Program-made: the position numbers and the translations under genes | Assembly (NCBI RefSeq): GCF_007109405.1 | Contig: NZ_VJOY01000008.1 | Location: forward strand, 1-64,000 | Direction of reading: 5' to 3' | Origin: Pseudomonas mangiferae | GTDB taxonomy: Bacteria > Pseudomonadota > Gammaproteobacteria > Pseudomonadales > Pseudomonadaceae | Length of the DNA: 64,000 nucleotides | Part shown: in pieces, positions 34,139 through 43,522 of the stretch | How positions within the stretch are numbered: the stretch's first letter is position 1 | Layout: every line of letters starts with the position of its first letter | Notes under the pieces: model-generated | The model's database searches: none | Seen by the model: only the letters and a program-made list of their open reading frames with translations | What the model was told of the DNA's origin: nothing

Positions 34139-34654
34139 ATGACAAAACAAAACGCTTATTCCCGGGAAGACCTGCTGCGCTGCAGTCGCGGCGAGCTGTT
34201 CGGCCCCGGAAATGCGCAATTGCCCGCCCCCAACATGCTGATGATCGACCGGATCGTGCATATCGGCGAGAGCGGCGGCAAATACGGCAAGGGCGAGATC
34301 GTCGCCGAGCTCGATATCAATCCCGACCTGTGGTTCTTCGCCTGCCATTTCGAAGGCGACCCGGTGATGCCCGGCTGCCTCGGCCTCGACGCCATGTGGC
34401 AACTGGTCGGCTTCTACCTGGGCTGGCAGGGCAACCCCGGCCGTGGCCGCGCCCTGGGTTCGGGCGAAGTGAAGTTCTTCGGTCAGGTGCTGCCGACCGC
34501 CAAGAAGATCACCTATAACATTCATATCAAGCGCACCATCAACCGTTCGCTGATCCTCGGCATCGCCGACGGCACCGTCAGCGTCGATGGCCGTGAGATC
34601 TACAGTGCCGAAGGCTTGCGCGTCGGCCTGTTCACCTCTACCGACAGCTTTTGA
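34139..34654 (+). CDS. fabA: 3-hydroxydecanoyl-ACP dehydratase/isomerase FabA
   Basis: 171 aa, the same length as E. coli FabA, with catalytic His70 ([15 protein letters not shown]) and Asp84 (LGLDAMWQ) at identical numbering. It dehydrates 3-hydroxydecanoyl-ACP and isomerises trans-2- to cis-3-decenoyl-ACP, the branch point of unsaturated fatty acid synthesis. GAGGAG lies just before the ATG. It is followed by fabB after 11 bases, the standard fabA-fabB operon. Confidence 0.98.
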   Translation: MTKQNAYSREDLLRCSRGELFGPGNAQLPAPNMLMIDRIVHIGESGGKYGKGEIVAELDINPDLWFFACHFEGDPVMPGCLGLDAMWQLVGFYLGWQGNPGRGRALGSGEVKFFGQVLPTAKKITYNIHIKRTINRSLILGIADGTVSVDGREIYSAEGLRVGLFTSTDSF

Positions 34655-34665
34655 AGGATTTCCGC

Positions 34666-35883
34666 ATGCGTCGCGTCGTGATCACCGGTCTGGGCATCGT
34701 TTCCTGCCTGGGCAATGACAAAGACACCGTCTCCGCCAACCTGCGTGCCGGCCGTGCGGGCATCCGCTACAACCCGGCCTACGCCGAGATGGGCCTGCGC
34801 AGCCAGGTGTCCGGCTCGGTCGGGCTGAATCTGGAAGAACTGATCGACCGCAAGCTGTTCCGCTTCATGGGCGACGCCGCAGCCTATGCCTACCTCGCCA
34901 TGCAGCAGGCCGTCGCCGACGCCGGCCTGAGCCCGGAGCAGATCTCCAATCCGCGCACCGGCCTGATCGCCGGTTCCGGCGGCGCATCCACCCTGAACCA
35001 GATGGAAGCCATCGATACCCTGCGGGAGAAAGGCGTCAAGCGCGTCGGCCCGTACCGGGTGACCCGCACCATGGGCAGCACCGTGTCCGCCTGCCTGGCC
35101 ACGCCGTTCCAGATCAAGGGCGTGAACTACTCCATCTCCTCTGCCTGCGCCACCAGCGCCCACTGCATCGGCCAGGCCATGGAGCAGATCCAGTTGGGCA
35201 AGCAGGACGTGGTCTTCGCCGGCGGCGGCGAAGAGGAACACTGGAGCCAGAGCTGCCTGTTCGACGCCATGGGCGCCCTCTCCACCCAATACAACGACAC
35301 CCCGGAAAAGGCCTCCCGCGCCTACGACGCCAAGCGTGACGGCTTCGTCATCGCCGGCGGCGGCGGCATGGTGGTGGTGGAGGAACTGGAGCACGCCCTG
35401 GCCCGCGGCGCGAAGATCTATGCCGAGATCGTCGGCTATGGTGCCACCTCCGACGGCTACGACATGGTGGCCCCGAGCGGCGAAGGCGCGATCCGCTGCA
35501 TGCAGCAGGCGCTGGCCACCGTGGACGCGCCCATCGACTACCTGAACACCCACGGCACCTCCACCCCGGTGGGCGACGTCGCCGAAATCCGCGGCGTACG
35601 CGACGTGTTCAAGGACAAGGCCCCGGCCATCAGCTCCACCAAGAGCCTGTCGGGCCACTCCCTGGGCGCCGCCGGCGTCCACGAGGCGATCTACTGCATG
35701 CTGATGATGGAAGGCGGGTTCATCGCCGGCTCGGCCAACATCGACGAGCTGGACCCGGAAGTCGCCGACATGCCGATCCTGCGCGAGACCCGCGAGAACG
35801 TCGAGCTGAACACCGTGATGAGCAACAGCTTCGGCTTCGGCGGCACCAACGCCACCCTGGTCCTGAAACGCTGGCAGGGCTGA
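34666..35883 (+). CDS. fabB: 3-oxoacyl-ACP synthase I, FabB
   Basis: 405 aa. The condensing-enzyme triad is Cys161 ([11 protein letters not shown]), His296 ([11 protein letters not shown]) and His331 ([10 protein letters not shown]). It elongates cis-3-decenoyl-ACP and so commits carbon to unsaturated fatty acids. The ATG at 34666 is preceded by AAGGA (34654-34658), which overlaps the fabA stop. A TTG five codons upstream is in frame but would place the start inside the fabA stop, so it is less likely. Confidence 0.98.
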   Translation: MRRVVITGLGIVSCLGNDKDTVSANLRAGRAGIRYNPAYAEMGLRSQVSGSVGLNLEELIDRKLFRFMGDAAAYAYLAMQQAVADAGLSPEQISNPRTGLIAGSGGASTLNQMEAIDTLREKGVKRVGPYRVTRTMGSTVSACLATPFQIKGVNYSISSACATSAHCIGQAMEQIQLGKQDVVFAGGGEEEHWSQSCLFDAMGALSTQYNDTPEKASRAYDAKRDGFVIAGGGGMVVVEELEHALARGAKIYAEIVGYGATSDGYDMVAPSGEGAIRCMQQALATVDAPIDYLNTHGTSTPVGDVAEIRGVRDVFKDKAPAISSTKSLSGHSLGAAGVHEAIYCMLMMEGGFIAGSANIDELDPEVADMPILRETRENVELNTVMSNSFGFGGTNATLVLKRWQG

Positions 35884-35895
35884 CCGCCGCCTCGC

Positions 35896-35918
35896 CCGGG
35901 CTCCAGCCGGAGCCCGGC
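35896..35918 (+). terminator. Probable terminator after fabB
   Basis: Inverted repeat CCGGGCTCC / GGAGCCCGG around 35897-35916, starting 13 bases after the fabB stop, followed by the weak pyrimidine tract CGCCTTCTCC. The T content is poor. Confidence 0.45.
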
Positions 35919-35935
35919 GCCTTCTCCCCGCGCGT

Positions 35936-36400
35936 CTAGCGCACCGTGAAATGCTGCTCTGCCAGCAACCGATCGCCCTGGAACACCAGGAATCGCCACT
36001 CCCCCTTCACCAGTTCGCCGGGCTCGCTGAACTCGAACGCCATCACATCGTTCGGCGCCTCCGGGAGCAGGGCCTGGGTTACCTCGAATTTGTCGTGGCG
36101 CTTGCCGTCGGCGCCGATCACTCCAGGCGTGAGGTACAGCAGGGTAAGCGGGGCATCGTCGGCCCGCTTGCCCACCAGGCGATAACGCATGCCGAATTTG
36201 ACGCCCAGCCGCGCCGGGACCTCCTGAGTCGCCTCGATGCTCTGGTTGCTGCGGGTGAGCACGCGCTCGCCGGGCTGCAGCGCCTGGCGCGGGCTGGCGA
36301 ACAGCCCGTACTCCACCGGGCCCTCCAGGGTCACGTCGGCGTGGCCGAGGCCGGATACCAGCCCGCAGGCCAGCGCTAAGGTGAGGGAAATCGGTTTCAT
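35936..36400 (-). CDS. DUF3859 exported protein
   Basis: 154 aa. Signal peptide MKPISLTLALACGLVSGLGHA (cleavage after residue 21) followed by DVTLEGPVEYGLF, a predicted immunoglobulin-like beta domain: RLGVKFGMRYRLVGKRADDAP, TPGVIGADGKRHDKFEVTQ, and GEWRFLVFQGDRLLAEQHF at the end match DUF3859. Periplasmic, function unknown. Convergent with fabB; promoter in the 60 bases to the amidohydrolase stop or beyond. Confidence 0.85.
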   Translation of the reverse strand: MKPISLTLALACGLVSGLGHADVTLEGPVEYGLFASPRQALQPGERVLTRSNQSIEATQEVPARLGVKFGMRYRLVGKRADDAPLTLLYLTPGVIGADGKRHDKFEVTQALLPEAPNDVMAFEFSEPGELVKGEWRFLVFQGDRLLAEQHFTVR

Positions 36401-36460
36401 GGGACACCTCGCTGGAAAAGCCGCGAGGCTATGAAACGCCCATGACAGGCTGATGACGGC

Positions 36461-37474
36461 TTAGCGCCGGGTATCGCGGACCCGCTTGGGCAGCACGTCG
36501 AGGAAGTTGTCCAGGGCCACCCGCCGCGCCAGGGGCTCGGGCAAGGCGTCGAGGAACGGGTCGAAGCCATGCATCAGCTCGCCCAGGCTGTCGAAGCGGC
36601 CGACCACGTCGGAGCCCAGCATGAAGCGCTCCGGGTAACGCTTCACCAGGTCCAGCCACTGGGGATCCGGCCGCCCCTTCTCGTCCAGCAGGTACGGATC
36701 CAGCACCGACCAGGACAGGTCCACGTAGAGGTTCGGGTAATCGCCCAGGAGGCGTTCCAGGGTGCCGTAGAGGAAGTCCAGGCGCTCCTGGTGACGGTGC
36801 AGTTCCATGCTGCTGCCGGCATGGGCCCAGATGAACCGGACGTGCGGGTGGTCCCGCAGCGGCTCTTCGATTTCCTCCAGGTACAGCGGGTTCTTTTCCC
36901 GCTTGGAGGTGATGTTGGAATGCAGCATCACCGGCAGGTCGTATTCGGCGGCCAGGTGGTAGACCCGCTTCATCGCTTCGTTGTTGGCCCGGGGGGTGTC
37001 GCCATGGATCAGCGCGGTGAGGTCGTCGTGACGGGTAAACACCTCGCCGATGCCCTGCCAGAGGCCGGGGTCCAGCTCCAGCATCTGCCGGACCAGGGCA
37101 TCGGCATTCTTGTCGCTGGGGTTGAAGCCGGACAGGAACGGGTGGAAGCGCGACCGCTGGGCAGGCGGCAGGGCCTTCAGGGCGGCCGCGACCAGGGTGT
37201 CCGTGGCGCTGTACCAATAGGCGTCGGCGTCATCGCCGGCGTAGTAGCGCGGACGCTTGGGCTCGTCCTCGTGCCAGGTCTTGGCCACCGGGATGCCGGA
37301 GATCATCGCGTGCTCGATGCGGTTGGCGTCCATGGCGGCGAGAAGCTTGTCCATGCCCTCGCTTTCCTGGAAGAAGTCGACGTAATGCAGGTGGGCATCG
37401 CTGTAGCGGTATTCCCGCGCCTGACCGGTGCACGTGGCGCCGGCCAGCAACAGGGCGAGACAGAAACGGATCAA
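36461..37474 (-). CDS. Exported amidohydrolase family protein
   Basis: 337 aa. Signal peptide of about 19 residues (FCLALLLAGATCTGQA), then a TIM-barrel metal hydrolase of the amidohydrolase-2 type. Metal ligands are His28 and His30 (SDAHLHYVDFF), His in MLHSNITSK, His in FIWAHAGSS and Asp in MLGSDVVGRFDSL. Family members include decarboxylases such as ACMSD; periplasmic versions are uncharacterised. The sequence around residue 15 is not a proper lipobox, so I expect a soluble periplasmic protein. Followed on the same strand by the DUF3859 gene 60 bases away. Substrate unknown. Confidence 0.87.
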   Translation of the reverse strand: MIRFCLALLLAGATCTGQAREYRYSDAHLHYVDFFQESEGMDKLLAAMDANRIEHAMISGIPVAKTWHEDEPKRPRYYAGDDADAYWYSATDTLVAAALKALPPAQRSRFHPFLSGFNPSDKNADALVRQMLELDPGLWQGIGEVFTRHDDLTALIHGDTPRANNEAMKRVYHLAAEYDLPVMLHSNITSKREKNPLYLEEIEEPLRDHPHVRFIWAHAGSSMELHRHQERLDFLYGTLERLLGDYPNLYVDLSWSVLDPYLLDEKGRPDPQWLDLVKRYPERFMLGSDVVGRFDSLGELMHGFDPFLDALPEPLARRVALDNFLDVLPKRVRDTRR

Positions 37475-37615
37475 GGCAGGGGCTCCTGGGCGTGAGCCTC
37501 ATAGACCGCACGGCGGGAAAGCCGGTTCAGGCCATCTCCGCAGCACCGGGCCACACCGGGCCGGGCCGGGATGAACCGGCGGGCGCCGCCTGAAGCTGCG
37601 ACGCTCGCCGTGCCG

Positions 37616-38341
37616 TCAGGCGAACACTTCGTCCAGCAGGTTGTGCATCGCCTGGTAGGCGCGCCCTGCCACCGTGGGGTTGTACTGCTGCTTGCCCGGG
37701 TTGTTGGCGCTGGGGTCGGTGAACGAGTGCACCGCGCCACCGTAGCTGGTGAGCTGCCAGTCCACCTTCGCTGCGCCCATTTCCTGCTTGAAGGAATCCA
37801 AGTGTTCGCGGGGTACCAGCGGGTCCTCGGCGCCATCCAGGGCCAGCACCGCGCCCTTGATGTTGCGGGCATCGGCGGGATTCGGGGTGTCCAGGGTGCC
37901 ATGGAACGACACCGCTGCCTTCAGCGGCGCGCCGTCGCGGGCCAGGTCCAGGGCGCAACAGCCGCCGAAGCAGAAGCCGAAGGCCGCCAGCCGGTCGCGA
38001 TCCACCGTCGCTTCGGTCTGTTCCAGCAGAGCCTTGAGGGCGGCCTGCATGCGTCGGCGCAGCAGCGCCCGGTCTTCCTTCAGCGGGGTCATCGCAGCGG
38101 TGGCCTGCTCGGCGTTCTGCGGCCGCACGGCTTGGCCGTACAGGTCGGCGATCAGCACCACGTAGCGCTGGCCGGCGATGGACCGCGCGATGTCCTCGGC
38201 ACCCGAGGTGATGCCCATCCAGTTGGGCGCCATCACCAGCGCCGCCCGCGGCGTCTGGACCGCGGGATCGTAGACCAGGCGACTCTCGAAGCGCTGGCCT
38301 TCGAGTTCATAACCGATGGATGACACGCGAAGCTCGCCCAT
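37616..38341 (-). CDS. Dienelactone hydrolase family protein
   Basis: 241 aa. The nucleophile is Cys124 in GFCFGGCC, the acid is in LDGAEDPLVP, and the catalytic His in YGGAVHSFTDP, the Cys-Asp-His triad of dienelactone hydrolases. The N-terminal strands RAALVMAPNWMGITSGAEDIA fit the family. Cytoplasmic. No catechol pathway is nearby, so the physiological ester is unknown. It is separated from htpG by the htpG terminator and has its own ATG with GAGGAGG-type site upstream (38347-38353). Confidence 0.92.
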   Translation of the reverse strand: MGELRVSSIGYELEGQRFESRLVYDPAVQTPRAALVMAPNWMGITSGAEDIARSIAGQRYVVLIADLYGQAVRPQNAEQATAAMTPLKEDRALLRRRMQAALKALLEQTEATVDRDRLAAFGFCFGGCCALDLARDGAPLKAAVSFHGTLDTPNPADARNIKGAVLALDGAEDPLVPREHLDSFKQEMGAAKVDWQLTSYGGAVHSFTDPSANNPGKQQYNPTVAGRAYQAMHNLLDEVFA

Positions 38342-38357
38342 GCTTTTCCTCCTCTCT

Positions 38358-38390
38358 GAAAAAGCGAAGCCCGCAGGGCGCGGGCTTCGG
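38358..38390 (-). terminator. Intrinsic terminator after htpG
   Basis: Leftward: stem CGAAGCCCG (from 38389-38381) / CGGGCTTCG (38373-38365), followed by CTTTTTC. Strong, and it separates htpG from the dienelactone hydrolase gene. Confidence 0.85.
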
Positions 38391-38404
38391 TTCGAAACGT
38401 CACA

Positions 38405-40321
38405 TCAGGCTGACAGTTCCACCAGCAGCTTGTTCAACCGCTGCACGTAGGCCGCCGGGTCCTTCAGGCTGTCGCCCGCGGCCAGCGCCGCCTGGTCGAA
38501 CAGGATGTGGGACAGGTCGGCGAAGCGGTCCTCGTCGGGCTCACCGTCCAGCTTCTCGATCAGCGGGTGCTGGGGGTTGATCTCGAAGATCGGCTTGGCA
38601 TCCGGCACCTTCTGCCCGCTGGCCTCGAGGATCTGGCGCATCTGCAGGCCCAGGTCCTGTTCGCCGATGGCGAGGATCGCCGGGGAATCGGTCAGGCGGT
38701 GGGACACGCGGACTTCCGCCACTTCATCGCCCAGGGCGGTCTTCAGCCGCTCCAGCAACCCTTCCTTGCCCTTGGCGATTTCTTCCTGGGCCTTCTTGTC
38801 CTCGTCCGAATCCAGCTTGCCCAGGTCCAGGTCGCCCCGGGCGACGTCGACGAACTGCTTGCCGTCGAACTCGGTGAGGTAGCTCATCAGCCATTCGTCG
38901 ATGCGGTCGGTGAGCAGCAGCACCTCGATGCCTTTCTTGCGGAAGACCTCAAGGTGCGGGCTGTTCTTCACCTGGGCGTAGCTTTCGCCGGTGAGGTAGT
39001 AGACCTTGTCCTGGCCTTCCTTCATGCGGCCCAGGTAGTCGGCGAGGGACACACTCTGCTCGCTATCGCCGCTGTGGGTGGAAGCGAAGCGCAGCAGGCC
39101 GGCGATCTTCTCCTTGTTGGCGAAGTCTTCCGCCGGGCCTTCCTTGAGCACCTGGCCGAAGGCCTTCCAGAAGCCCTTGTATTGCTCGGGCTCGTTCTTC
39201 GCCAGTTTCTCCAGCATGTCCAGGACACGCTTGGTCAGGGCCGACTTCATGGAGTCGATCACCGGGTCCTTCTGCAGGATTTCCCGGGAGACGTTCAGGG
39301 ACAGGTCGTTGGAGTCCACCACGCCCTTGATGAAGCGCAGATACAGCGGCAGGAACTGCTCGGCCTGGTCCATGATGAACACGCGCTGCACGTAGAGCTT
39401 GAGGCCGCGCGGCGCTTCGCGGTGGTACAGGTCGAACGGCGCCCGGGCCGGCACGTAGAGCAGCGAGGTGTATTCCAGCTTGCCCTCGACCTTGTTGTGG
39501 CTCCAGCTCAGGGGGTTCTCGAAGTCATGGGCGACGTGCTTGTAGAACTCCTGGTATTCCTCGTCCTTCACGTCGCCGCGCGGGCGGGTCCAGAGGGCGC
39601 TGGCGCGGTTGACGGTTTCCCACTCGGCCTCGGCCGGTTTTTCCTGCTCGTCGTCGCCCTCCAGGGAGGCCGACTCCTTCGGCAATTCGATGGGCAGGGC
39701 GATGTGGTCGGAGTATTTCTTGACGATGTTGCGCAGGCGCCAGCCATCGGCGAACTCTTCTTCGCCGCTCTTCAGGTGCAGGACGATGCGGGTGCCGCGC
39801 TCGGCCTTCTCGACGTTGGCGACCTCGAAGTCACCCTCGCCCTTGGACGACCAGTGCACGCCCTCGCTGGCGGGTGACCCGGCGCGGCGGGTGAAGACTT
39901 CCACCTGGTCGGCGACGATGAACGCGGAATAGAAACCCACGCCGAACTGGCCGATCAGGTGGGAATCCTTTTTCTGGTCGCCGGAGAGGTTCTTCAGGAA
40001 GTCGGCGGTGCCGGACTTGGCGATGGTACCGAGGTGGGCGATCACCTCCTCGCGGTTCATACCGATGCCATTATCTTCCAGGGTGACGGTCCGGGCGTCC
40101 TTGTCGAAGGACAGGCGGATCTTCAGCTCGGCGCCGCCCTCCAGCAGCTCGGGCTTGGCCAGCGCTTCGAAGCGCAGCTTGTCGGCGGCATCGGAGGCGT
40201 TGGAAATCAGCTCCCGGAGGAAGATTTCCTTATTCGAGTACAGCGAATGGATCATCAGGTGAAGCAGTTGCTTCACCTCTGTCTGGAAGCCCAGGGTTTC
40301 TTTTTGAGTTTCCACACTCAT
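38405..40321 (-). CDS. htpG: Molecular chaperone HtpG (Hsp90)
   Basis: 638 aa, close to the 624-640 of bacterial Hsp90. The GHKL ATPase domain has [20 protein letters not shown] (helix with the catalytic Glu), [20 protein letters not shown] and [15 protein letters not shown]; the middle domain has the catalytic Arg in [11 protein letters not shown]; the dimerisation domain closes the protein. Start: [12 protein letters not shown] at 40321; a Met two codons earlier is possible, but this is the conserved opening. ATP-dependent folding of client proteins, heat inducible in relatives; I could not mark a sigma-32 promoter with certainty. Confidence 0.97.
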   Translation of the reverse strand: MSVETQKETLGFQTEVKQLLHLMIHSLYSNKEIFLRELISNASDAADKLRFEALAKPELLEGGAELKIRLSFDKDARTVTLEDNGIGMNREEVIAHLGTIAKSGTADFLKNLSGDQKKDSHLIGQFGVGFYSAFIVADQVEVFTRRAGSPASEGVHWSSKGEGDFEVANVEKAERGTRIVLHLKSGEEEFADGWRLRNIVKKYSDHIALPIELPKESASLEGDDEQEKPAEAEWETVNRASALWTRPRGDVKDEEYQEFYKHVAHDFENPLSWSHNKVEGKLEYTSLLYVPARAPFDLYHREAPRGLKLYVQRVFIMDQAEQFLPLYLRFIKGVVDSNDLSLNVSREILQKDPVIDSMKSALTKRVLDMLEKLAKNEPEQYKGFWKAFGQVLKEGPAEDFANKEKIAGLLRFASTHSGDSEQSVSLADYLGRMKEGQDKVYYLTGESYAQVKNSPHLEVFRKKGIEVLLLTDRIDEWLMSYLTEFDGKQFVDVARGDLDLGKLDSDEDKKAQEEIAKGKEGLLERLKTALGDEVAEVRVSHRLTDSPAILAIGEQDLGLQMRQILEASGQKVPDAKPIFEINPQHPLIEKLDGEPDEDRFADLSHILFDQAALAAGDSLKDPAAYVQRLNKLLVELSA

Positions 40322-40429
40322 GGTCATCGAACTCCACATGGATGGCACGGGCCGCGTGTGCGGCGGATGACATGCAAGTGGGGACTGAGCATGGGATTTC
40401 AAGGGCCTGGCGCACGCCAGGGCTCGCGA

Positions 40430-41695
40430 TCAGGGTTCCAGCAGGTCGATGCGCACGATTTCGTCGGGCGCGAACACGAAACGGGCCTCGCCCTGGCCGC
40501 TGACCCGCCGCAGCACCAGGCTGCCATCCGGGTCGATGCCGTTGAAGCGGCCCTCGGCCAGGTTGCCGCGGCGGGTCTGGATGCGCATGGTCAGGTTTTG
40601 GTAGCGGCTGGGGTTGGTCAGCAGGCGGTCGAGGGAGAAACGGGCCCGGCGATCCACCGGGCGTGCCGGCGGCGCGTCCACGGCATCCGCCAGCGGGGCT
40701 GCCGCGGGTTCGGTGCGGGTGTCGTCGGCGGGCGCGGATGAGGTCAACACGGGGAAGCGGTCGCCCTGGACGCTCCAGCCGCGGCTCGGCAGTTTCTTCA
40801 ACTGCACCGGCAGTTGCTGGGGCACGCCCTTGATGCGGGCGTCCACCTGCAGCTCCAACTGGTCCGCTGGCAGGTTCAGCGGCGGCAGAGCTGCCAGCTC
40901 CACCTCGCGGGTAGCGAAGCGCCGCTGCAGGTAGTCGGTGATGACGTAGGCCAGGGTGTCCCGGGAATCGTGGGCAATATCCACCTGGCCGTCCCGGTAG
41001 CGCAGGCGATCGGTGAACAGCTCGATGCGGCCGCTCAAGGTGGTGCGCAGGGCGGCCGGCAGCACCATGTGGAAGTCCCCTACCAGCTTGTTGGGCGCCT
41101 GGTCGTCGGGCTTCAGATCCAGGTGCAGGGTATAGCCGTGGTTCAGGCGCCGCGCCTCCGGCAGCTCCTGCTCCGGCAGCAGCCAGCTGACTTCCACTTC
41201 GGGTAGCGCGCCTTTGTCCTGGGGCAGCACGTCGAGACGGATGGCCCCTGGGGGTTGAGGGCCCAGGCGGATGCTCACCTCCCGGCGGGCGAAGAAGTCC
41301 TGGCCTTCCCGCAGGGTCAGGGTGCCGTCGATGAGCTCGGCCTGCTGCGGCAGGAACGGCTGGCCGTTCAGCTCGCCCTTCAGTTGCAGCGCCAGTTCCG
41401 CGGGCGCGGCCTCGGCTTCCGGGTGCAGCCAGCGCAACCCGAGGATCGCCTCCAGGCGCGCCGGGTCATGGCTGGCAAGCAGGGTCAGCCCCACCACCAG
41501 GGGAATGATGCCCAGCGCACCGAGCAGCACCGCCTTGCGCGCGGTCCGCCAGTGGCGGATCGCATAGGCCAGGGTCACGGGCGGCAGCAGGCTGCCCCAT
41601 CCCCACAACAGGCCGGTGTCGAAGGCCAACATGACCAGCCAGACCAGGCCGGCGACGATCAACAATAGGCCGCCGAGAATCAGCAGAGCATCCAT
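40430..41695 (-). CDS. Membrane-anchored protein of unknown function
   Basis: 421 aa. The first 100 residues hold three hydrophobic helices (LLILGGLLLIVAGLVWLVML, WGWGSLLPPVTLAYAI and AVLLGALGIIPLVVGLTLLA). The rest is a soluble region with a long beta-rich domain (RLGPQPPGAIRLDVLPQDKG, RYRDGQVDIAHDSRDTLAYV), an Ala/Pro-rich linker near 345-365 and a small C-terminal domain (MRIQTRRGNLAEGRFNGID...GEARFVFAPDEIVRIDLLE). The corresponding gene lies next to htpG in P. aeruginosa. I know no function. The start at 41695 is chosen because the hydrophobic helix begins there; the upstream frame is arginine/proline noise. Confidence 0.82.
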   Translation of the reverse strand: MDALLILGGLLLIVAGLVWLVMLAFDTGLLWGWGSLLPPVTLAYAIRHWRTARKAVLLGALGIIPLVVGLTLLASHDPARLEAILGLRWLHPEAEAAPAELALQLKGELNGQPFLPQQAELIDGTLTLREGQDFFARREVSIRLGPQPPGAIRLDVLPQDKGALPEVEVSWLLPEQELPEARRLNHGYTLHLDLKPDDQAPNKLVGDFHMVLPAALRTTLSGRIELFTDRLRYRDGQVDIAHDSRDTLAYVITDYLQRRFATREVELAALPPLNLPADQLELQVDARIKGVPQQLPVQLKKLPSRGWSVQGDRFPVLTSSAPADDTRTEPAAAPLADAVDAPPARPVDRRARFSLDRLLTNPSRYQNLTMRIQTRRGNLAEGRFNGIDPDGSLVLRRVSGQGEARFVFAPDEIVRIDLLEP

Positions 41696-41738
41696 CCGGG
41701 AAAATTCCTTGTCACGCGAGGGCAGCCGGCGGGGCCGC

Positions 41739-42182
41739 TCAGGGTTCGTCCACCTTGAAATGCACGCGGGCGGTGGCGATGGGTTCGGTCTGCGCGGTCT
41801 GCCAGGCGGTGACCGCCACGTTGGCGACCCGTCGCCCCTGGCGCCACACCTGGCACTGCGCAAAGGTGTCACGATAAAGGCCGGCGCGAAGATAATCTGT
41901 CGAAAAGTCGATGATTTTGGGCAAATGTGGAATTTTCATCGCGATCAGCAGGTGGAGCAGCGCCGCGTGCTCCATGAACCCGGCGATGACGCCGCCATGC
42001 AGCGCCGGCAGCAGCGGGTTGCCGATGGTGTCCGGGTTGGGCGGCAGGTGGAACGTGAGCGTATCGCCGCCCTGGCAGCGAATGCCCAGCAGGCGCGCGT
42101 AAGGGATCGCCTCCAGCAGCGGCTGGTAGTCGCCCGAGCGATGGGCCTCGCGGATCAGCGTGTCCAGCAGGGTGGGCGTCAT
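41739..42182 (-). CDS. PaaI-type hotdog thioesterase, second of a coupled pair
   Basis: 147 aa. Single hotdog domain with PLLPALHGGVIAGFMEHAALL (about residues 58-78), in which HGG precedes the central helix, and IIDFSTDYLRAGLYRDTFAQ, the second signature. The start at 42182 overlaps the upstream thioesterase stop (ATGA), and both belong to the PaaI/thioesterase superfamily but differ clearly. Hotdog enzymes are dimers of hotdogs; a heterodimer of the two products is possible. Substrate unknown, presumably acyl- or aryl-CoA. Confidence 0.88.
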   Translation of the reverse strand: MTPTLLDTLIREAHRSGDYQPLLEAIPYARLLGIRCQGGDTLTFHLPPNPDTIGNPLLPALHGGVIAGFMEHAALLHLLIAMKIPHLPKIIDFSTDYLRAGLYRDTFAQCQVWRQGRRVANVAVTAWQTAQTEPIATARVHFKVDEP

Positions 42183-42661
42183 GGGCTCACCTCGCCGGCA
42201 TCGATACCCCGCTGCAGATGGTCCTCGCCCCGCGCGCCCTTGCCCAGCCGCATGAAAGTGCCCATCACCTGGGCCACCGGGCGGGCCGGGTCGTCCTGGT
42301 AGGCGACGCCTCGGGTGAAGATCACGTGGGGCGTCACCCGGTAGCTTTCGGCGAAGCCGAAGACGTCGCGGTCCGGCTCCGCCGGGCGCATGTAGTCGAT
42401 GCGCAGGTCCAGGGTCGGGCAGATCTCGAAGGTGGGCAGCACGCAGAGGGTGGAGATGCCGCAGGCGGTGTCCATCAGGGTGGTGATGGTGCCGCCGTGC
42501 AGCACCCGGGTCGCCGGGTTGCCGATCAGCGACTCGGCATAGGGCAGGCGCAGGACCAGTCCGGTGCTGTCGATCCGTTCGAGGATCAGGCCCAGCACCT
42601 GGGCGTGGCGGATGGCGGACAGAAAGCGCTGGGCGCGCTGCAGGAGCGCCGTTTCGTTCAT
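42179..42661 (-). CDS. PaaI-type hotdog thioesterase, first of a coupled pair
   Basis: 160 aa. Hotdog signature NPATRVLHGGTITTLMDTAC (about residues 48-67), with HGG and the Asp on the central helix that is the usual catalytic acid in PaaI-like thioesterases, then LRIDYMRPAEPDRDVFGFAE. The catalytic-type Asp is clear here, while the partner gene has Glu-His at the equivalent place. Cytoplasmic. It is divergent from the lipoprotein gene at 42790. Confidence 0.89.
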   Translation of the reverse strand: MNETALLQRAQRFLSAIRHAQVLGLILERIDSTGLVLRLPYAESLIGNPATRVLHGGTITTLMDTACGISTLCVLPTFEICPTLDLRIDYMRPAEPDRDVFGFAESYRVTPHVIFTRGVAYQDDPARPVAQVMGTFMRLGKGARGEDHLQRGIDAGEVSP

Positions 42662-42789
42662 GCTCGGTCACCGAAAACGTTGGGGCCGACGGCCATCATG
42701 GCCGCTGGTCGGAATCGTGAAGGAACTTCCACAGCCGCCGCCCATTCAAAGGGTGACATTCGGAAAATGCCCACCCCAGGAGAATACCA

Positions 42790-43053
42790 ATGAAGAAGTC
42801 GTTGCCTTATGTCCTCATGCTGGCTGCCACCCTTGGCCTCGCCGCATGTGACAAAGCCTCGGAAAACAAGCAGCAGGACGCTCAGGAACACGCCAACAAG
42901 GCCCAGGACCTGCGCAACGATGCCGCCAAGGAGCAAAGCGAGGCCGCCAAGGACACCAACGAAGCCAACCAGAAGCGTGCAGAAGAAGCCGCGGACAACA
43001 ACCAGGTTCCGCCGCCGCCCGCCTCGACTCCCGCTCCGCAGACCAACCAGTAA
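42790..43053 (+). CDS. Small helical lipoprotein
   Basis: 87 aa. Lipoprotein signal MKKSLPYVLMLAATLGLAAC with lipobox LAAC ending at Cys20; the next residue is Asp, which could favour inner-membrane retention by the E. coli +2 rule, although Pseudomonas uses +3/+4 residues. The mature part is a highly charged single helix rich in Ala, Glu, Lys and Asn (residues 22-70), then a Pro/Ala tail (PPPPASTPAPQTNQ) suited to reaching through the cell wall. Lpp-like in style but no recognised family. Strong RBS (AGGAG) and a near-perfect terminator suggest high expression. Confidence 0.85.
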   Translation: MKKSLPYVLMLAATLGLAACDKASENKQQDAQEHANKAQDLRNDAAKEQSEAAKDTNEANQKRAEEAADNNQVPPPPASTPAPQTNQ

Positions 43054-43065
43054 CGGTCCGCGTGA

Positions 43066-43096
43066 TGAAAAAGCCCGCTTCGGCGGGCTTTTTCAT
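43066..43096. terminator. Bidirectional terminator with UUCG loop
   Basis: AAGCCCGC (43071-43078) TTCG... GCGGGCTT (43083-43090), flanked by A-run and T-run to give a self-complementary element of about 30 bp. It serves both the rightward lipoprotein gene and the leftward MAPEG/DUF599 genes. Confidence 0.92.
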
Positions 43097-43111
43097 GTCC
43101 TTCCGCCTCGC

Positions 43112-43522
43112 TCACACCCCGCCGGCGAACAGCGCGCGCAAGGCCGGGCTGAGCATCAGCAACAGGCAGCAGAGCATGCCCAGCATCCACACCGAGCTGC
43201 GCTGCCAGTGCAGGTCGCGCAGGTAGCAGACCAGGTAGATCACCCGCGATACCACGAAAACGATCGCCAGCACGTCCACCAGATACCCCACCACATGGGC
43301 CGAATGGGCCATCAGCACGCCGGCGGCGAACAGCGGGAAGATTTCGATGCTGTTCATGTGGGCCGCGTAGGCCCGGGCGCCGTAGCCGGTCAGCCGCGCC
43401 TGCTGGGCGCGGGGGTGATGGTTGTCGTAGCCCCCGTCGGCCTGCATGGCCTTGGCCACCGGCAGCTTCGCGACGTAGATCAGCACCGCGGCGATGAACA
43501 GGCACCAGAAGGGAATCGTCAT
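43112..43522 (-). CDS. MAPEG family membrane protein
   Basis: 136 aa with four hydrophobic helices, the length and fold of bacterial MAPEG proteins (membrane-associated proteins in eicosanoid and glutathione metabolism). Motifs: HHPRAQQARLTGYGARAYAAHMNSIEIFPLFAAGV (the conserved Arg/Asn-Glu helix) and the third-helix segment VVSRVIYLVCYLRDL. A glutathione-linked activity is possible but unproven for this subgroup. Its start overlaps the DUF599 stop by four bases, so both membrane proteins are co-translated. Confidence 0.9.
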   Translation of the reverse strand: MTIPFWCLFIAAVLIYVAKLPVAKAMQADGGYDNHHPRAQQARLTGYGARAYAAHMNSIEIFPLFAAGVLMAHSAHVVGYLVDVLAIVFVVSRVIYLVCYLRDLHWQRSSVWMLGMLCCLLLMLSPALRALFAGGV

